In this document: piece by piece, positions 8,730 to 17,438 of the stretch
Numbering within the stretch: the first letter of the stretch is position 1
Layout: each line of letters starts with the position of its first letter
Source: Gaetbulibacter_A sp043876815
GTDB taxonomy: Bacteria > Bacteroidota > Bacteroidia > Flavobacteriales > Flavobacteriaceae
Assembly: GCF_043876815.1 (NCBI RefSeq)
Contig: NZ_JBAWKA010000005.1
Coordinates: 235,805 to 299,804 of the forward strand
Length of the DNA stretch: 64,000 nt
Direction of reading: 5' to 3'
Program-made: the position numbers and the translations under genes
The notes under the pieces: generated by a model
What the model was told of the DNA's origin: nothing
Databases searched by the model: none
What the model saw: only the letters and a program-made list of their open reading frames with translations

Positions 8730-9230
8730 ATGGATATTAAGGAAATTCAAAATTTAATAAAATTTGTAGCCAAGTCGGGTGCAAGTGAGGTTAAATTAGA
8801 AATGGATGATATAAAGATCACCATAAAAACCGGTTCAGACTCTGAAACAACTATTGTTCATCAAGTACCAAGCGCCGCTCAGGTACCTCAAATGCCTCAA
8901 ATGGCAGCACCACAACCGGCCGCAGCACCAGAGCCTGCAGCCGCGCCAGCCGCAGACGCAGCTAAGGGGGGTAAAGACGATGACTCAAAATACATTACCA
9001 TAAAATCCCCAATTATTGGAACTTTCTATAGAAAACCTTCACCAGACAAACCGTTGTTTGTTGAGGTTGGCCAGACCATCGCCGAAGGTGATGTGCTTTG
9101 TATTATCGAAGCCATGAAATTATTTAACGAAATCGAATCTGAAGTATCAGGTAAGGTCGTTAAGATCCTTGTTGAAGATTCTTCACCGGTAGAATTTGAT
9201 CAACCCTTATTTTTGGTTGACCCGTCATAA
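8730..9230 (+). CDS. accB: Acetyl-CoA carboxylase biotin carboxyl carrier protein
   Basis: The 166-residue protein has a short N-terminal domain, an Ala/Pro-rich flexible linker (about 46-80) and a C-terminal biotinyl domain with Lys about 130 in CIIEAMKLFNEIE as the biotinylation site. Leu replaces the commoner Met after the Lys, which is frequent in AccB. It carries the carboxyl group between biotin carboxylase and carboxyltransferase. An 82-nt hairpin-forming spacer separates it from accC. Confidence 0.97.
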   Translation: MDIKEIQNLIKFVAKSGASEVKLEMDDIKITIKTGSDSETTIVHQVPSAAQVPQMPQMAAPQPAAAPEPAAAPAADAAKGGKDDDSKYITIKSPIIGTFYRKPSPDKPLFVEVGQTIAEGDVLCIIEAMKLFNEIESEVSGKVVKILVEDSSPVEFDQPLFLVDPS

Positions 9231-9233
9231 CAT

Positions 9234-9302
9234 TTAAAAATTCCAAAACACAAATCTCAGAATCCTATCGTGGAATTTGGAGCTTGGAATTTGAATTTTT
9301 AA
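9234..9302 (+). repeat. AT-rich intergenic inverted repeat between accB and accC
   Basis: The spacer contains AAAAATTCC near its left end and TTGGAATTTGAATTTTT near its right end, which can pair into a long imperfect stem around a central CTCAGAATCC...GGAATTTGGAG segment. It could be an mRNA-stabilising or processing structure inside the operon, or a degenerate dispersed repeat. No T run follows, so it is not a classical terminator. Confidence 0.4.
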
Positions 9303-9312
9303 AACACCAGTT

Positions 9313-10671
9313 ATGTTTAAAAAAATATTAATAGCCAACAGAGGTGAAATAGCACTACGTGTTATCAGAACCTGTAAAGAAATGGGCATTAAAACCGTGG
9401 CGGTTTATTCTACTGTAGATGCTGAAAGTTTGCACGTAAAGTTTGCCGATGAAGCCGTTTGTATCGGCCCCGGACCAAGTAGCGAGTCTTACTTAAAGAT
9501 GTCCAATATTATAGCCGCAGCCGAAATCACTAATGCAGATGCCATTCATCCCGGTTACGGATTTTTATCAGAAAACGCTAAGTTTTCAAAGATCTGTGGA
9601 GAACACGGGATAAAATTTATCGGAGCTTCACCAGAAATGATCGAACGCATGGGTGATAAGGCCAATGCAAAAGCCACTATGAAAGCCGCTGGCGTACCTT
9701 GTGTTCCCGGAAGTGACGGTGTTATCGAGACTTACGAACAATGTAAAAAAATCGCCAAGGAAACCGGATATCCGGTGATGTTAAAAGCCTCTGCCGGTGG
9801 TGGTGGTAAAGGAATGCGTGCCGTTTGGAAAGAAGAAAATCTGAAAGCCGCCTGGGAATCAGCACGACAAGAAAGTAAAGCAGCCTTTGGTAACGACGAT
9901 ATGTATATGGAAAAGCTCATCGAAGAGCCCCGTCATATCGAAATACAGATCGTAGGCGACTCCCGAGGGAAGGCCTGTCATTTATCAGAGCGTGACTGCT
10001 CCATCCAGCGTCGTCATCAAAAGTTAACCGAAGAAACGCCATCGCCGTTCATGACGGATAAATTGCGTAAAAAAATGGGTGATGCAGCCGTTAAAGCTGC
10101 AGAATATATTAATTACGAAGGTGCCGGAACCATAGAGTTTTTAGTAGATAAACATCGAAATTTCTACTTTATGGAAATGAACACCCGTATTCAGGTTGAG
10201 CACCCGATCACCGAACAGGTTATAGATTTCGATCTTATCCGTGAGCAAATATTGGTAGCGGCGGGTGTGCCTATTTCAGGTAAAAATTACATGCCTAAAT
10301 TACACTCTATCGAATGCCGAATCAATGCCGAAGATCCATATAACGATTTCCGTCCATCACCGGGTAGAATCACCACGCTTCATGCGCCGGGTGGCCACGG
10401 TGTGCGTCTAGACACTCATGTATATGCCGGCTATACCATTCCGCCAAATTACGATTCAATGATCGCTAAGCTTATCACCACGGCACAAACCCGTGAGGAA
10501 GCCATAAATAAAATGAAACGTGCTCTGGACGAGTTTGTAATCGAAGGTATCAAAACCACGATCCCGTTCCATCGTCAGCTTATGGATCATCCAGATTATC
10601 TGGCGGGTAATTACACCACGAAGTTCATGGAAGACTTCAAAATGAAAAAAATAGAGGTCGACGAAGATTAA
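9313..10671 (+). CDS. accC: Acetyl-CoA carboxylase, biotin carboxylase subunit
   Basis: The 452-residue ATP-grasp enzyme starts MFKKILIANRGEIALRVIRT, has the Gly-rich ATP lid ASAGGGGKGMR, the RDCSIQRRHQK and EMNTRIQVEHPITE catalytic segments, and a C-terminal carboxylase domain (RINAEDP...SPGRI). It carboxylates AccB-bound biotin using ATP and bicarbonate. Full length. The operon ends at a strong terminator 9 nt downstream. Confidence 0.98.
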   Translation: MFKKILIANRGEIALRVIRTCKEMGIKTVAVYSTVDAESLHVKFADEAVCIGPGPSSESYLKMSNIIAAAEITNADAIHPGYGFLSENAKFSKICGEHGIKFIGASPEMIERMGDKANAKATMKAAGVPCVPGSDGVIETYEQCKKIAKETGYPVMLKASAGGGGKGMRAVWKEENLKAAWESARQESKAAFGNDDMYMEKLIEEPRHIEIQIVGDSRGKACHLSERDCSIQRRHQKLTEETPSPFMTDKLRKKMGDAAVKAAEYINYEGAGTIEFLVDKHRNFYFMEMNTRIQVEHPITEQVIDFDLIREQILVAAGVPISGKNYMPKLHSIECRINAEDPYNDFRPSPGRITTLHAPGGHGVRLDTHVYAGYTIPPNYDSMIAKLITTAQTREEAINKMKRALDEFVIEGIKTTIPFHRQLMDHPDYLAGNYTTKFMEDFKMKKIEVDED

Positions 10672-10679
10672 TAAACTAG

Positions 10680-10712
10680 AAACTCCGGAAGTTAATTTCG
10701 GAGTTTTTTTTT
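10680..10712 (+). terminator. Rho-independent terminator of the fabH-accB-accC operon
   Basis: Perfect stem AAACTCCG / CGGAGTTT with an 11-nt loop, followed by a run of T. Close to the accC stop codon. Confidence 0.85.
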
Positions 10713-10810
10713 GGCGTTACCCCTACTGCGTCAGGGTCGGGCTATCCGTTACAAGTCCTCGTTCGTACCTCGCTGTGGGCTTTCCACTACCATCCCTAAC
10801 GCGGGCTTCT
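10713..10810. repeat. Dispersed GC-rich intergenic repeat, family A, copy 1
   Basis: A ~100-nt GC-rich block starting GGCGTTACCCC and including GCTATCCGTTACAAGTCCTC, GTGGGCTTTCCACTAC and CCCTAACGCGGGC. A closely similar copy in opposite orientation lies at 30910-31002. No ORF. It occupies the first part of the 366-nt gene-free gap 10672-11037. Confidence 0.8.
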
Positions 10811-10828
10811 TTGCCATGTTTCTTTTAT

Positions 10829-10920
10829 GTCATTCAGAGCGACATGAAATGAAGCGAAGAATCTCAAAGGATCAATTTAAATAAGATTCTTCCTCCGCTG
10901 AGCTCCGTCTGAATGATAGC
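10829..10920. repeat. Dispersed palindromic intergenic repeat, family B, copy 1
   Basis: Imperfect palindrome with outer arms CATTCAGA (10831) and TCTGAATG (10908) and inner arms GAAGAATCT / AGATTCTTC. Related units are at 26611-26650, 27225-27310 and 30003-30030. Confidence 0.75.
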
Positions 10921-10937
10921 AGGAATATTATTCATAA

Positions 10938-10974
10938 GATTACCACGTCGCTGCGCTCCTCGTAATGACGTTTC
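10938..10974. repeat. Short dispersed repeat, family C, copy 1
   Basis: AAGATTACCACGTCGCTGCG followed by CTCCTCGTAATGACG. A reverse-complement relative is at 27321-27354 (CGTCATTACGAGGAGGAGCG). It is next to a family B unit in both places, so the two form a composite intergenic element. Confidence 0.65.
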
Positions 10975-11037
10975 AACCCGTCCTTCCTGCAATGATAAGT
11001 CCTCCAAACAATCAAAAGAAAAGAGTATTTTAGTGCC

Positions 11038-12159
11038 ATGAATTTATCCTATTGGGAAATACAAACCTGGCTGCAAAACATTGATGTTACCATTATTGGT
11101 AGTGGCATCGTTGGCTTAAATTGCGCACTGCAACTTAAACAAAAACAACCTAGGGCCAATATTCTGGTACTCGAAAAGGGGATGCTACCCCAAGGCGCGA
11201 GTACCAAAAATGCCGGCTTCGCCTGTTTTGGGAGTTTAAGTGAGATCATCGAAGACCTCAAAACCCACACCGAACAGGAAGTGATGCAGCTCGTTCAAAA
11301 GCGTTTAGACGGATTACAACTGTTGCGTAAAAATTTAGGCGATACAGTTATTGGATATCAACAACATGGCGGCTACGAATTATTTACCAAAGCAGACACC
11401 GAACTTTACGAAACTTGTTTAGCGCAGCGCGATACCATCAACAAGATACTTCATTCGGTCTTAAAGGATCAGGTATTTCATGTAAAACCGAATGGCTTTA
11501 ACTTCAATCACATTCAGGAAAATCTTATTTATAATCCTTTTGAAGGTCAGATCCACACAGGAAATATGATGGAAGCCCTTTTGCGAAAAGCACAAAGCGC
11601 AGGCATTAAAATATTAAACAATTGTAAGGTTGAAGACTTTTCCGAAGATGCTACCGGTGTTCATATAAAAACAAATGAATTTAATTTTAAAACCTCAAAA
11701 TTGTGTATTGCAACAAATGGTTTTGCATCGCAATTATTGAGTGAAAACGTGAAGCCTGCACGTGCTCAGGTACTCATCACGAAACCCATTAAAGACCTGC
11801 ATATTAAAGGCACTTTTCATCTCGATAAAGGCTTTTATTATTTCAGAAATATTGATGATCGCATTTTGTTCGGAGGTGGTCGTAATCTTGATTTTAAAGG
11901 TGAGGAAACAACGGAGTTAGCACAAACAAAACGTATCCAAAACGAACTCGAACACCTTTTAAGAACAACCATTTTACCACAAACCGATTTTGAGATCGAT
12001 CACCGTTGGAGCGGCATAATGGGTGTAGGGTCTAAGAAAGAAGCTATCGTGAAACCCTTGTCTGAACACGTATTTTGTGGCGTACGGCTTGGCGGAATGG
12101 GTGTGGCTATTGGTAGTTTAGTGGGAAAAGAACTTGCCGATCTGGTAACTCAAAACTAG
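11038..12159 (+). CDS. FAD-dependent oxidoreductase (DAO family)
   Basis: The 373-residue protein has an N-terminal Rossmann dinucleotide motif (IIGSGIVGLNCALQL, about 18-32) followed by ARILVLEKGMLPQGASTKNAG, typical of D-amino-acid-oxidase-like enzymes, and a C-terminal WSGIMGVG...RLGGMGVAIG segment that closes the FAD site. It probably oxidises an amine or amino acid; the substrate is unknown. Six nt upstream of the GreA-like gene, so cotranscription is likely. Confidence 0.87.
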   Translation: MNLSYWEIQTWLQNIDVTIIGSGIVGLNCALQLKQKQPRANILVLEKGMLPQGASTKNAGFACFGSLSEIIEDLKTHTEQEVMQLVQKRLDGLQLLRKNLGDTVIGYQQHGGYELFTKADTELYETCLAQRDTINKILHSVLKDQVFHVKPNGFNFNHIQENLIYNPFEGQIHTGNMMEALLRKAQSAGIKILNNCKVEDFSEDATGVHIKTNEFNFKTSKLCIATNGFASQLLSENVKPARAQVLITKPIKDLHIKGTFHLDKGFYYFRNIDDRILFGGGRNLDFKGEETTELAQTKRIQNELEHLLRTTILPQTDFEIDHRWSGIMGVGSKKEAIVKPLSEHVFCGVRLGGMGVAIGSLVGKELADLVTQN

Positions 12160-12165
12160 TATCTG

Positions 12166-12615
12166 ATGACTATTCGTGACACCTTATTTCAACACTGTGA
12201 AGCCTACATTGAGGAACGCCTTCAAACCATTCAAAAGCACATCGATGATATCCAGGAAGCTCTAAGCTCTGAAACCAAAAGTTCGGCGGGTGATAAACAT
12301 GAAACCGGTCGTGCTATGTTGCAGTTGGAACGTGAAAAAGCCGGAAATCAACTGGCGGAAATTGAAAATATGCGCTCTCAACTGTCGAAATTAAAAGCCT
12401 ATAAAAGCTTGGATAAAGTTGGTGTGGGGAGCGTGGTGTTTACATCGCAGGCCAATTATTTTATTGCGATCAGCGCAGGCGTTCTTAAAGTAGACCACAC
12501 GGCTTTTTATGCTATTTCACCGGGAACACCTATTGCTCAGGTATTGCTTTCAAAAGAAGTGCATGACACGGTTCAGTTTCGAGAACAAAATTTTACGATT
12601 ACGCGAATTCTTTAA
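12166..12615 (+). CDS. GreA/GreB-like transcription factor
   Basis: The 149-residue protein resembles the two-domain Gre architecture. Residues about 1-77 form a charged helical hairpin/coiled coil with an acidic/polar tip (SSETKSSAGDKHE). The C-terminal ~60 residues (VGSVVFTSQANYFIAIS...AFYAISPGTPIAQVLLSKEV) read like the GreA FKBP-like domain, whose signature is an ISP-x-SPIG-x-ALLGK motif. Gre factors bind the RNA polymerase secondary channel and stimulate cleavage of backtracked RNA. Such proteins are sometimes named 3-oxoacyl-ACP synthase in databases, which nothing here supports. Convergent with the ABC gene. Confidence 0.7.
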   Translation: MTIRDTLFQHCEAYIEERLQTIQKHIDDIQEALSSETKSSAGDKHETGRAMLQLEREKAGNQLAEIENMRSQLSKLKAYKSLDKVGVGSVVFTSQANYFIAISAGVLKVDHTAFYAISPGTPIAQVLLSKEVHDTVQFREQNFTITRIL

Positions 12616-12617
12616 AT

Positions 12618-13529
12618 TCAAATCACTTTTTCCAGACATACTTCAGTGCCTTTTTCCAGAGCCCTTTTGTGCTCAAAAAAAACTTTATCCTGACCGGCAA
12701 GTCCTTCTATTAAATAAAACGGACCCTTATAATAACTTTTATTAACCGTCACTTTTAATTTAGATTTTGGAACAACCTGTAATTGATGTGCATATATCAG
12801 TTGTCCATCGATGAGATTAAATTCGTTGAAAAAGGCTGCGATAAGTTTGTTCTCAGGATTCTGGTAAAGTGCTTTTGGAGTGCCTTGAGCCATGATCTTA
12901 TGGTCATGAATCACGATCATATCATCGGAGAAGGCCATAACATCTTCTTTATCATGGGTTGCCACAATGCAGGTGATGTTCTTTTCTTTGAGATACGCAA
13001 ATAAGTTGCGCCTCAGACTCTGCTTTTTAAAGTTATCAATGTGGCTAAAGGGTTCATCCAGTAATAAAATTTCAGGTTGTTTTGCAATGGCGCGAGCAAT
13101 GGCTACCCGCTGTTTCTGACCACCGCTAAGCAACTTTACTTTAGTATCGGCAAAGGCTTCCAACTCAACTACATTTAGTAATTCTTGGGTGCGCTCCTTT
13201 TTCTTTTCAGGAAAAAAGTTGGATAAATATTCACCAATATTTTCAGCCACAGAGGTGAAAGGCATCAGATCAAATTCCTGAGCTACATATTTCATAAATT
13301 CAGGTCCGATAATCAGGTTAAATTTAGGACCCAAAACCTCCTGATCCTTCCAAAATATCTGACCTTCATTGAGGTCGTAGGTGCCATAAAGGAGTTTTAA
13401 TAAGGTACTTTTCCCCGAGCCACTTTCACCAATTATGGCAAAGTGGTTCCCTGCCGCTACGTCAAAACTCAGGTTTTTGAGTACCGGAGCTGTATCGTAA
13501 GAAAAGGTCAGATTTTTTACTTGTAGCAT
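12618..13529 (-). CDS. ABC transporter ATP-binding protein
   Basis: The 303-residue ATPase has Walker A GESGSGKST (about 34-42), a Q-loop, signature LSGGQKQRVAIARAI, Walker B EILLLDEPFSHID and the switch His (CIVATHD). About 70 extra C-terminal residues after the FFNEFNL segment resemble a TOBE-like regulatory extension of importer ATPases. No permease or binding protein is adjacent, so the transported substrate is unknown. Confidence 0.9.
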   Translation of the reverse strand: MLQVKNLTFSYDTAPVLKNLSFDVAAGNHFAIIGESGSGKSTLLKLLYGTYDLNEGQIFWKDQEVLGPKFNLIIGPEFMKYVAQEFDLMPFTSVAENIGEYLSNFFPEKKKERTQELLNVVELEAFADTKVKLLSGGQKQRVAIARAIAKQPEILLLDEPFSHIDNFKKQSLRRNLFAYLKEKNITCIVATHDKEDVMAFSDDMIVIHDHKIMAQGTPKALYQNPENKLIAAFFNEFNLIDGQLIYAHQLQVVPKSKLKVTVNKSYYKGPFYLIEGLAGQDKVFFEHKRALEKGTEVCLEKVI

Positions 13530-13557
13530 CCTGTTTTTATGTTGTGCTTAATATAAA

Positions 13558-13586
13558 AAAAATCTGCCCAAAAGGAGCAGATTTTT
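13558..13586 (-). terminator. Terminator of the prolyl oligopeptidase gene
   Basis: Stem AAAATCTGC / GCAGATTTT with a 9-nt loop. On the minus strand it is followed by a long T run (plus-strand A run at 13555-13562). Located about 22 nt after the peptidase stop. Confidence 0.82.
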
Positions 13587-13607
13587 AGTATTCGAATTGA
13601 AATAACC

Positions 13608-15752
13608 TTATAAGGTCTCAGCATTATCAGGAAGTGTACTGTAACCCATGTTATATAAAGTAAAACTGAACATATCGGCGTACAACGCGATTCTTTTGTT
13701 TACTGGTGTTCCGGCACCATGACCGGCATCCGTTTCTATTCTAATCAACACCGGATTACTACCGGTTTGTTTGCTTTGTAATTCAGCGGCAAATTTAAAA
13801 CTGTGTGCGGGAACTACACGATCATCGTGATCCCCCGTGGTCACTAAAGTTGCAGGATAGTCCACACCGGATTTTACATTATGTACCGGAGAGTATGCTT
13901 TTAAATATTCAAACATTTCTTTACTGTCCTCAGCAGTACCATAATCATAAGCCCAACCCGCGCCTGCTGTAAATTTGTTGTAACGCAACATATCCATAAC
14001 ACCCACAGCTGGTAAAGCCACCTGAGCCAGATCCGGACGTTGGTTCATTACGGCACCTACCAATAAGCCACCATTAGAGCCCCCGCGAAGCGCCAAATGT
14101 TGGGTATCTGTATAGTTATAAGTTTTTAAATATTCGCCGGCAGCGATAAAATCGTCGAATACATTTTGCTTCTGCATTTTAGTTCCGGCATCATGCCAGG
14201 CACGACCATATTCTCCGCCACCTCGTAGGTTTGGTACAGCGTACACGCCACCTAACTCCATCCAAACAGCATTTACAATGTTGAAAGAAGGTGTAAGGCT
14301 TACATTAAATCCGCCATAACCATACAATATGGTTGGGTTTTTACCATGAAGCTTTAAGCCTTTTTTGTAGGTGATGATCATAGGAACTTTGGTCCCGTCT
14401 TTTGAGTCATAAAATACCTGTTTACTTTCGTATTGGCTCGAATCAAAATCGATATTTGGCTTATTGTACAATTTTGTTTCTCCCGTTTCTACATTATAAC
14501 TGTAAATACTACCAGGGGTATAATAATTGGTAAATGAGAAATAATCGAGTTTTTCTTCTTTCTTTCCTCCAAAACCAGAGGTCGAACCAAGACCGGGAAG
14601 TTCCACATCACGAATAAAATTCCCGTCGTAGTCGTATTGTTTAACGGTACTTAAAGCATCGATCATGTAACTCGCCATGATATAGCCTCCGCAAGTGCGC
14701 GCGTTCAAAACGTTTTCGGTTTCCGGAATAAGATCTACCCATTGATCGGGCGTTGGGTTACTAGCATCAACGGTTACCACGCGTTTGTTTGGTGCGTTTA
14801 AATTTGTTACCAGATATAATGTACTCCCTACGTTGTCGAGGACTGTTGTTGAGCTATTAGTATCATCTAAAATGGTTACAAACTCGCTATCAGGGACACT
14901 CAGATCTTTAATATAAAGTTTGTTACCGGAGGTCGATGTTCTTGGATTCAATATTAAATAGCGATCGTCCTCAGTAACTGTGCCGTAGATGTAACGGTGT
15001 TTTTCCTCTGGAGTACCACCATAGATTAATTGATCGTCTTTTTGTGATGTTCCTAATTTATGGTAATATACTTTGTGTTGATCGGTTTTTGCCGATAGCT
15101 CACTACCTTTAGGTTTATCGTAACTGGAATAATAAAACCCCTCATTCTTATACCAGGACAGGGTACTAAACTTAATGTCCTTTAGGGTGTCTCCAACAAT
15201 GGATCTGCTTTCAACATCCATGATCATAACTTTGCGCCAATCGCTCCCACCTTCAGAAATGGAATACGCCAGAATTTTTCCGTTTTTTGAAAAACTTAGG
15301 TTACCCAGAGATATCGTCCCATCCTCGGAAAACGTGTTGGGATCTAAAAATACTTCGGCATCGCCATCTCCTTTTTTCCGATATAGCACACTTTGATTTT
15401 GTAAACCTGAGTTCTTGTAAAAATAGGTATAGTCACCTTCTATGAATGGTGCACTAATTTTTTCGTAGTTCCAGATTTCCGATAAACGGTTTTCCAGTTT
15501 ACTTCTTATCGGAAGCTGGTTCAAGTAATCAAAAGTTACCTTGTTTTGTTTTTTAACCCAGGCTTCGGTTTCAGGGCTTCGGTCGTCTTCCAACCATCGG
15601 TAAGGGTCTTTTACCTGTTCGCCAAAATAGGTGTCAACGGTATCAACGGTCTTCGTCTTAGGGTAATTCAAAGTAATGGTATCTGTTTTGGAATAATTTG
15701 ATTTACATGAAGCCAAAGCCGCTACTGCCAGTAGCAGAATTAGTTTTTTCAT
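13608..15752 (-). CDS. Prolyl oligopeptidase family lipoprotein (S9A)
   Basis: From the ATG at 15752 the product is 714 residues. It starts with a lipoprotein signal MKKLILLLAVAALASC (lipidated Cys 16), then YPKTKTVDTVDTYFGEQVKDPYRWLED, the S9A N-terminus, a beta-propeller, and a C-terminal alpha/beta-hydrolase domain with nucleophile Ser about 559 (GGSNGG), Asp in GDHDDRV (about 645) and His about 678 (DAGHGAG). It cleaves short peptides after Pro, probably in the periplasm or at the outer membrane. A start 33 nt upstream (15785) is possible but would spoil the signal peptide. Confidence 0.94.
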   Translation of the reverse strand: MKKLILLLAVAALASCKSNYSKTDTITLNYPKTKTVDTVDTYFGEQVKDPYRWLEDDRSPETEAWVKKQNKVTFDYLNQLPIRSKLENRLSEIWNYEKISAPFIEGDYTYFYKNSGLQNQSVLYRKKGDGDAEVFLDPNTFSEDGTISLGNLSFSKNGKILAYSISEGGSDWRKVMIMDVESRSIVGDTLKDIKFSTLSWYKNEGFYYSSYDKPKGSELSAKTDQHKVYYHKLGTSQKDDQLIYGGTPEEKHRYIYGTVTEDDRYLILNPRTSTSGNKLYIKDLSVPDSEFVTILDDTNSSTTVLDNVGSTLYLVTNLNAPNKRVVTVDASNPTPDQWVDLIPETENVLNARTCGGYIMASYMIDALSTVKQYDYDGNFIRDVELPGLGSTSGFGGKKEEKLDYFSFTNYYTPGSIYSYNVETGETKLYNKPNIDFDSSQYESKQVFYDSKDGTKVPMIITYKKGLKLHGKNPTILYGYGGFNVSLTPSFNIVNAVWMELGGVYAVPNLRGGGEYGRAWHDAGTKMQKQNVFDDFIAAGEYLKTYNYTDTQHLALRGGSNGGLLVGAVMNQRPDLAQVALPAVGVMDMLRYNKFTAGAGWAYDYGTAEDSKEMFEYLKAYSPVHNVKSGVDYPATLVTTGDHDDRVVPAHSFKFAAELQSKQTGSNPVLIRIETDAGHGAGTPVNKRIALYADMFSFTLYNMGYSTLPDNAETL

Positions 15753-15783
15753 AGCTATTAATCTTTTTTTTGTAAAAATAAGC

Positions 15784-15817
15784 AAAAAAGCTCTTATTTA
15801 AAACATAAGAGCTTTTT
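15784..15817 (-). terminator. Terminator of asd
   Basis: Stem AAAAAGCTCTTA / TAAGAGCTTTTT with a 9-nt loop and a T run on the minus strand. It begins about 24 nt after the asd stop. Confidence 0.82.
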
Positions 15818-15840
15818 GAAGTTAGCCTATCTTAAAAGGA

Positions 15841-16830
15841 CTAAACTAGACTATTTTCAACTAAATATTCGGCAATTTGAATGGCATTAGTAGCGGCGCC
15901 TTTTCGTAAATTATCGGCAACGATCCACATGTTCAACGTGTTGGGTTGCGTTTCGTCTCGACGAATTCGACCTACAAATACATCATCTTTATCGTGCGCA
16001 TAAATTGGCATCGGATAGGTATTGGTATCCGGGTTGTCCTGAACAACCACACCGGGAGTTTCGTGTAACATTTTTCGAACGGCATTCAACTCAAAATCAT
16101 TTTCAAATTCTACATTTACAGATTCTGAGTGGCCACCTGCAGTTGGAATTCGAACCGCTGTTGCGGAAACCGAGAAAGAATTGTCGTTAAATATTTTTTG
16201 TGGTTCGCGGGCCAACTTCATTTCTTCTTTGGTATAGCCATTCGCTTCAAACACATCGCAATGCGGTAAAGCGTTTCGACCAATTGGGTAAGGATAAGCC
16301 ATTTCACCTTCCACACCGGCAATTTCATTCTCTAACTGTTGTACTGCTTTCACACCAGTTCCTGAAACAGATTGATAGGTAGACACGATAACGCGTTTCA
16401 TTTTAAAAGCCTTATGTAAAGGCGCTAAAGCCATGACCATTTGAATGGTGGAGCAGTTCGGGTTCGCTATTATTTTGTCCTCTTTCGTAAGTTCTCCGGC
16501 ATTAATTTCCGGCACGACTAACTTTTTAGTGGGATCCATGCGCCAGGCAGATGAATTGTCTATCACTGTAGTTCCAGCTTCCGCAAATTTAGGAGCCCAT
16601 TCTAAAGAGGTGCTTCCTCCGGCTGAAAAAATAGCAATGTCCGGTTTTGCAGCCACAGCATCAGCCAGACCGATCACGGTATGTGCTTTACCTTTAAAAT
16701 TAAGGGCCTTGCCAACAGAACGTTCTGAAGCCACTAATAATAATTCCGTTACCGGAAAATTTCTTTCTTCTAAAACTTTTAGCATCACTTCGCCAACCAT
16801 ACCTGTGGCGCCAACAACAGCTACTTTCAT
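15841..16830 (-). CDS. asd: Aspartate-semialdehyde dehydrogenase
   Basis: Starting at the ATG at 16830 (MKVAVVGATGMVGEVMLKVL), the 329-residue enzyme has the NADP-binding GATGMVG (7-13), nucleophile Cys about 126 in NPNCSTIQ and the TYQSVSGTG segment. It reduces aspartyl phosphate to aspartate semialdehyde in the lysine/DAP, threonine and methionine pathways. An upstream in-frame extension (to 16872) lacks homology-like sequence and precedes the Rossmann start, so it was rejected. Confidence 0.97.
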   Translation of the reverse strand: MKVAVVGATGMVGEVMLKVLEERNFPVTELLLVASERSVGKALNFKGKAHTVIGLADAVAAKPDIAIFSAGGSTSLEWAPKFAEAGTTVIDNSSAWRMDPTKKLVVPEINAGELTKEDKIIANPNCSTIQMVMALAPLHKAFKMKRVIVSTYQSVSGTGVKAVQQLENEIAGVEGEMAYPYPIGRNALPHCDVFEANGYTKEEMKLAREPQKIFNDNSFSVSATAVRIPTAGGHSESVNVEFENDFELNAVRKMLHETPGVVVQDNPDTNTYPMPIYAHDKDDVFVGRIRRDETQPNTLNMWIVADNLRKGAATNAIQIAEYLVENSLV

Positions 16831-16901
16831 ATGTTTATGTTTATTGTTTTTAAATAGGATTTCTTGCGGCAAAACTAATTATTAATTCCAATTTAGACTG
16901 T

Positions 16902-16938
16902 AAAAAAAGACCTCAATTCCTGGAAATGAGGTCTTTTT
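16902..16938 (-). terminator. Terminator of mscL
   Basis: Stem AAAAAAGACCTCA / TGAGGTCTTTTT with an 11-nt loop, T run on the minus strand, about 40 nt after the mscL stop. Confidence 0.82.
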
Positions 16939-16976
16939 AACAACAAATAACACGATGTTATTTATTTAACAATAAG

Positions 16977-17378
16977 TTATTTTTTAAGCAAGTCTCTAAT
17001 TTCAGCCAAAAGCTCTTCTTGTGTTGGACCTGCCGGAGCTGCCGGAGCGGGCTCTTCTTTCTTCTTCATTCTATTGACTCCTTTTACCACCATAAACATG
17101 ACGAATGCAACAATAATAAAATCGATTAAGTAGGTTGCAAACTCTCCGATTAGGATAGCAACTTCGCCTTCCATAACACCATCGGCATTAGCAACACCTT
17201 CTTGAATAACCCATTTGATATCCTTGAAATCGGCTTTAAACATTAATCCGATAAGTGGTGAAACAATACCACCGGTGAAGGAGGTTACTACTTGCTTGAA
17301 AGCAGCACCCATAACGAAACCAACTGCAATGTCGACAAGGTTGCCTTTCATTGCGAATTCTTTAAACTCTTTAAGCAT
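16977..17378 (-). CDS. mscL: Large-conductance mechanosensitive channel
   Basis: The 133-residue protein has the MscL N-terminal amphipathic helix (MLKEFKEFAMKGN), TM1 with the pore-lining VDIAVGFVMGAAFKQVV, TM2 (LIDFIIVAFVMFMVVKGVN) and a C-terminal charged bundle (EELLAEIRDLLKK). It opens as a pentamer under membrane tension to release solutes during hypo-osmotic shock. Between asd and alr, with its own terminator. Confidence 0.97.
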   Translation of the reverse strand: MLKEFKEFAMKGNLVDIAVGFVMGAAFKQVVTSFTGGIVSPLIGLMFKADFKDIKWVIQEGVANADGVMEGEVAILIGEFATYLIDFIIVAFVMFMVVKGVNRMKKKEEPAPAAPAGPTQEELLAEIRDLLKK

Positions 17379-17438
17379 AATTTTTGATTAATAGTTAGTG
17401 ATGCTCTAAAAATACTAAAAAAGTTGGTAGGTTTTATC

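Noticed and set aside
12166..12615. 3-oxoacyl-ACP synthase
   Set aside because: The 149-residue protein has no thiolase-fold motifs or catalytic Cys-His-Asn; its layout is that of a Gre-type factor.
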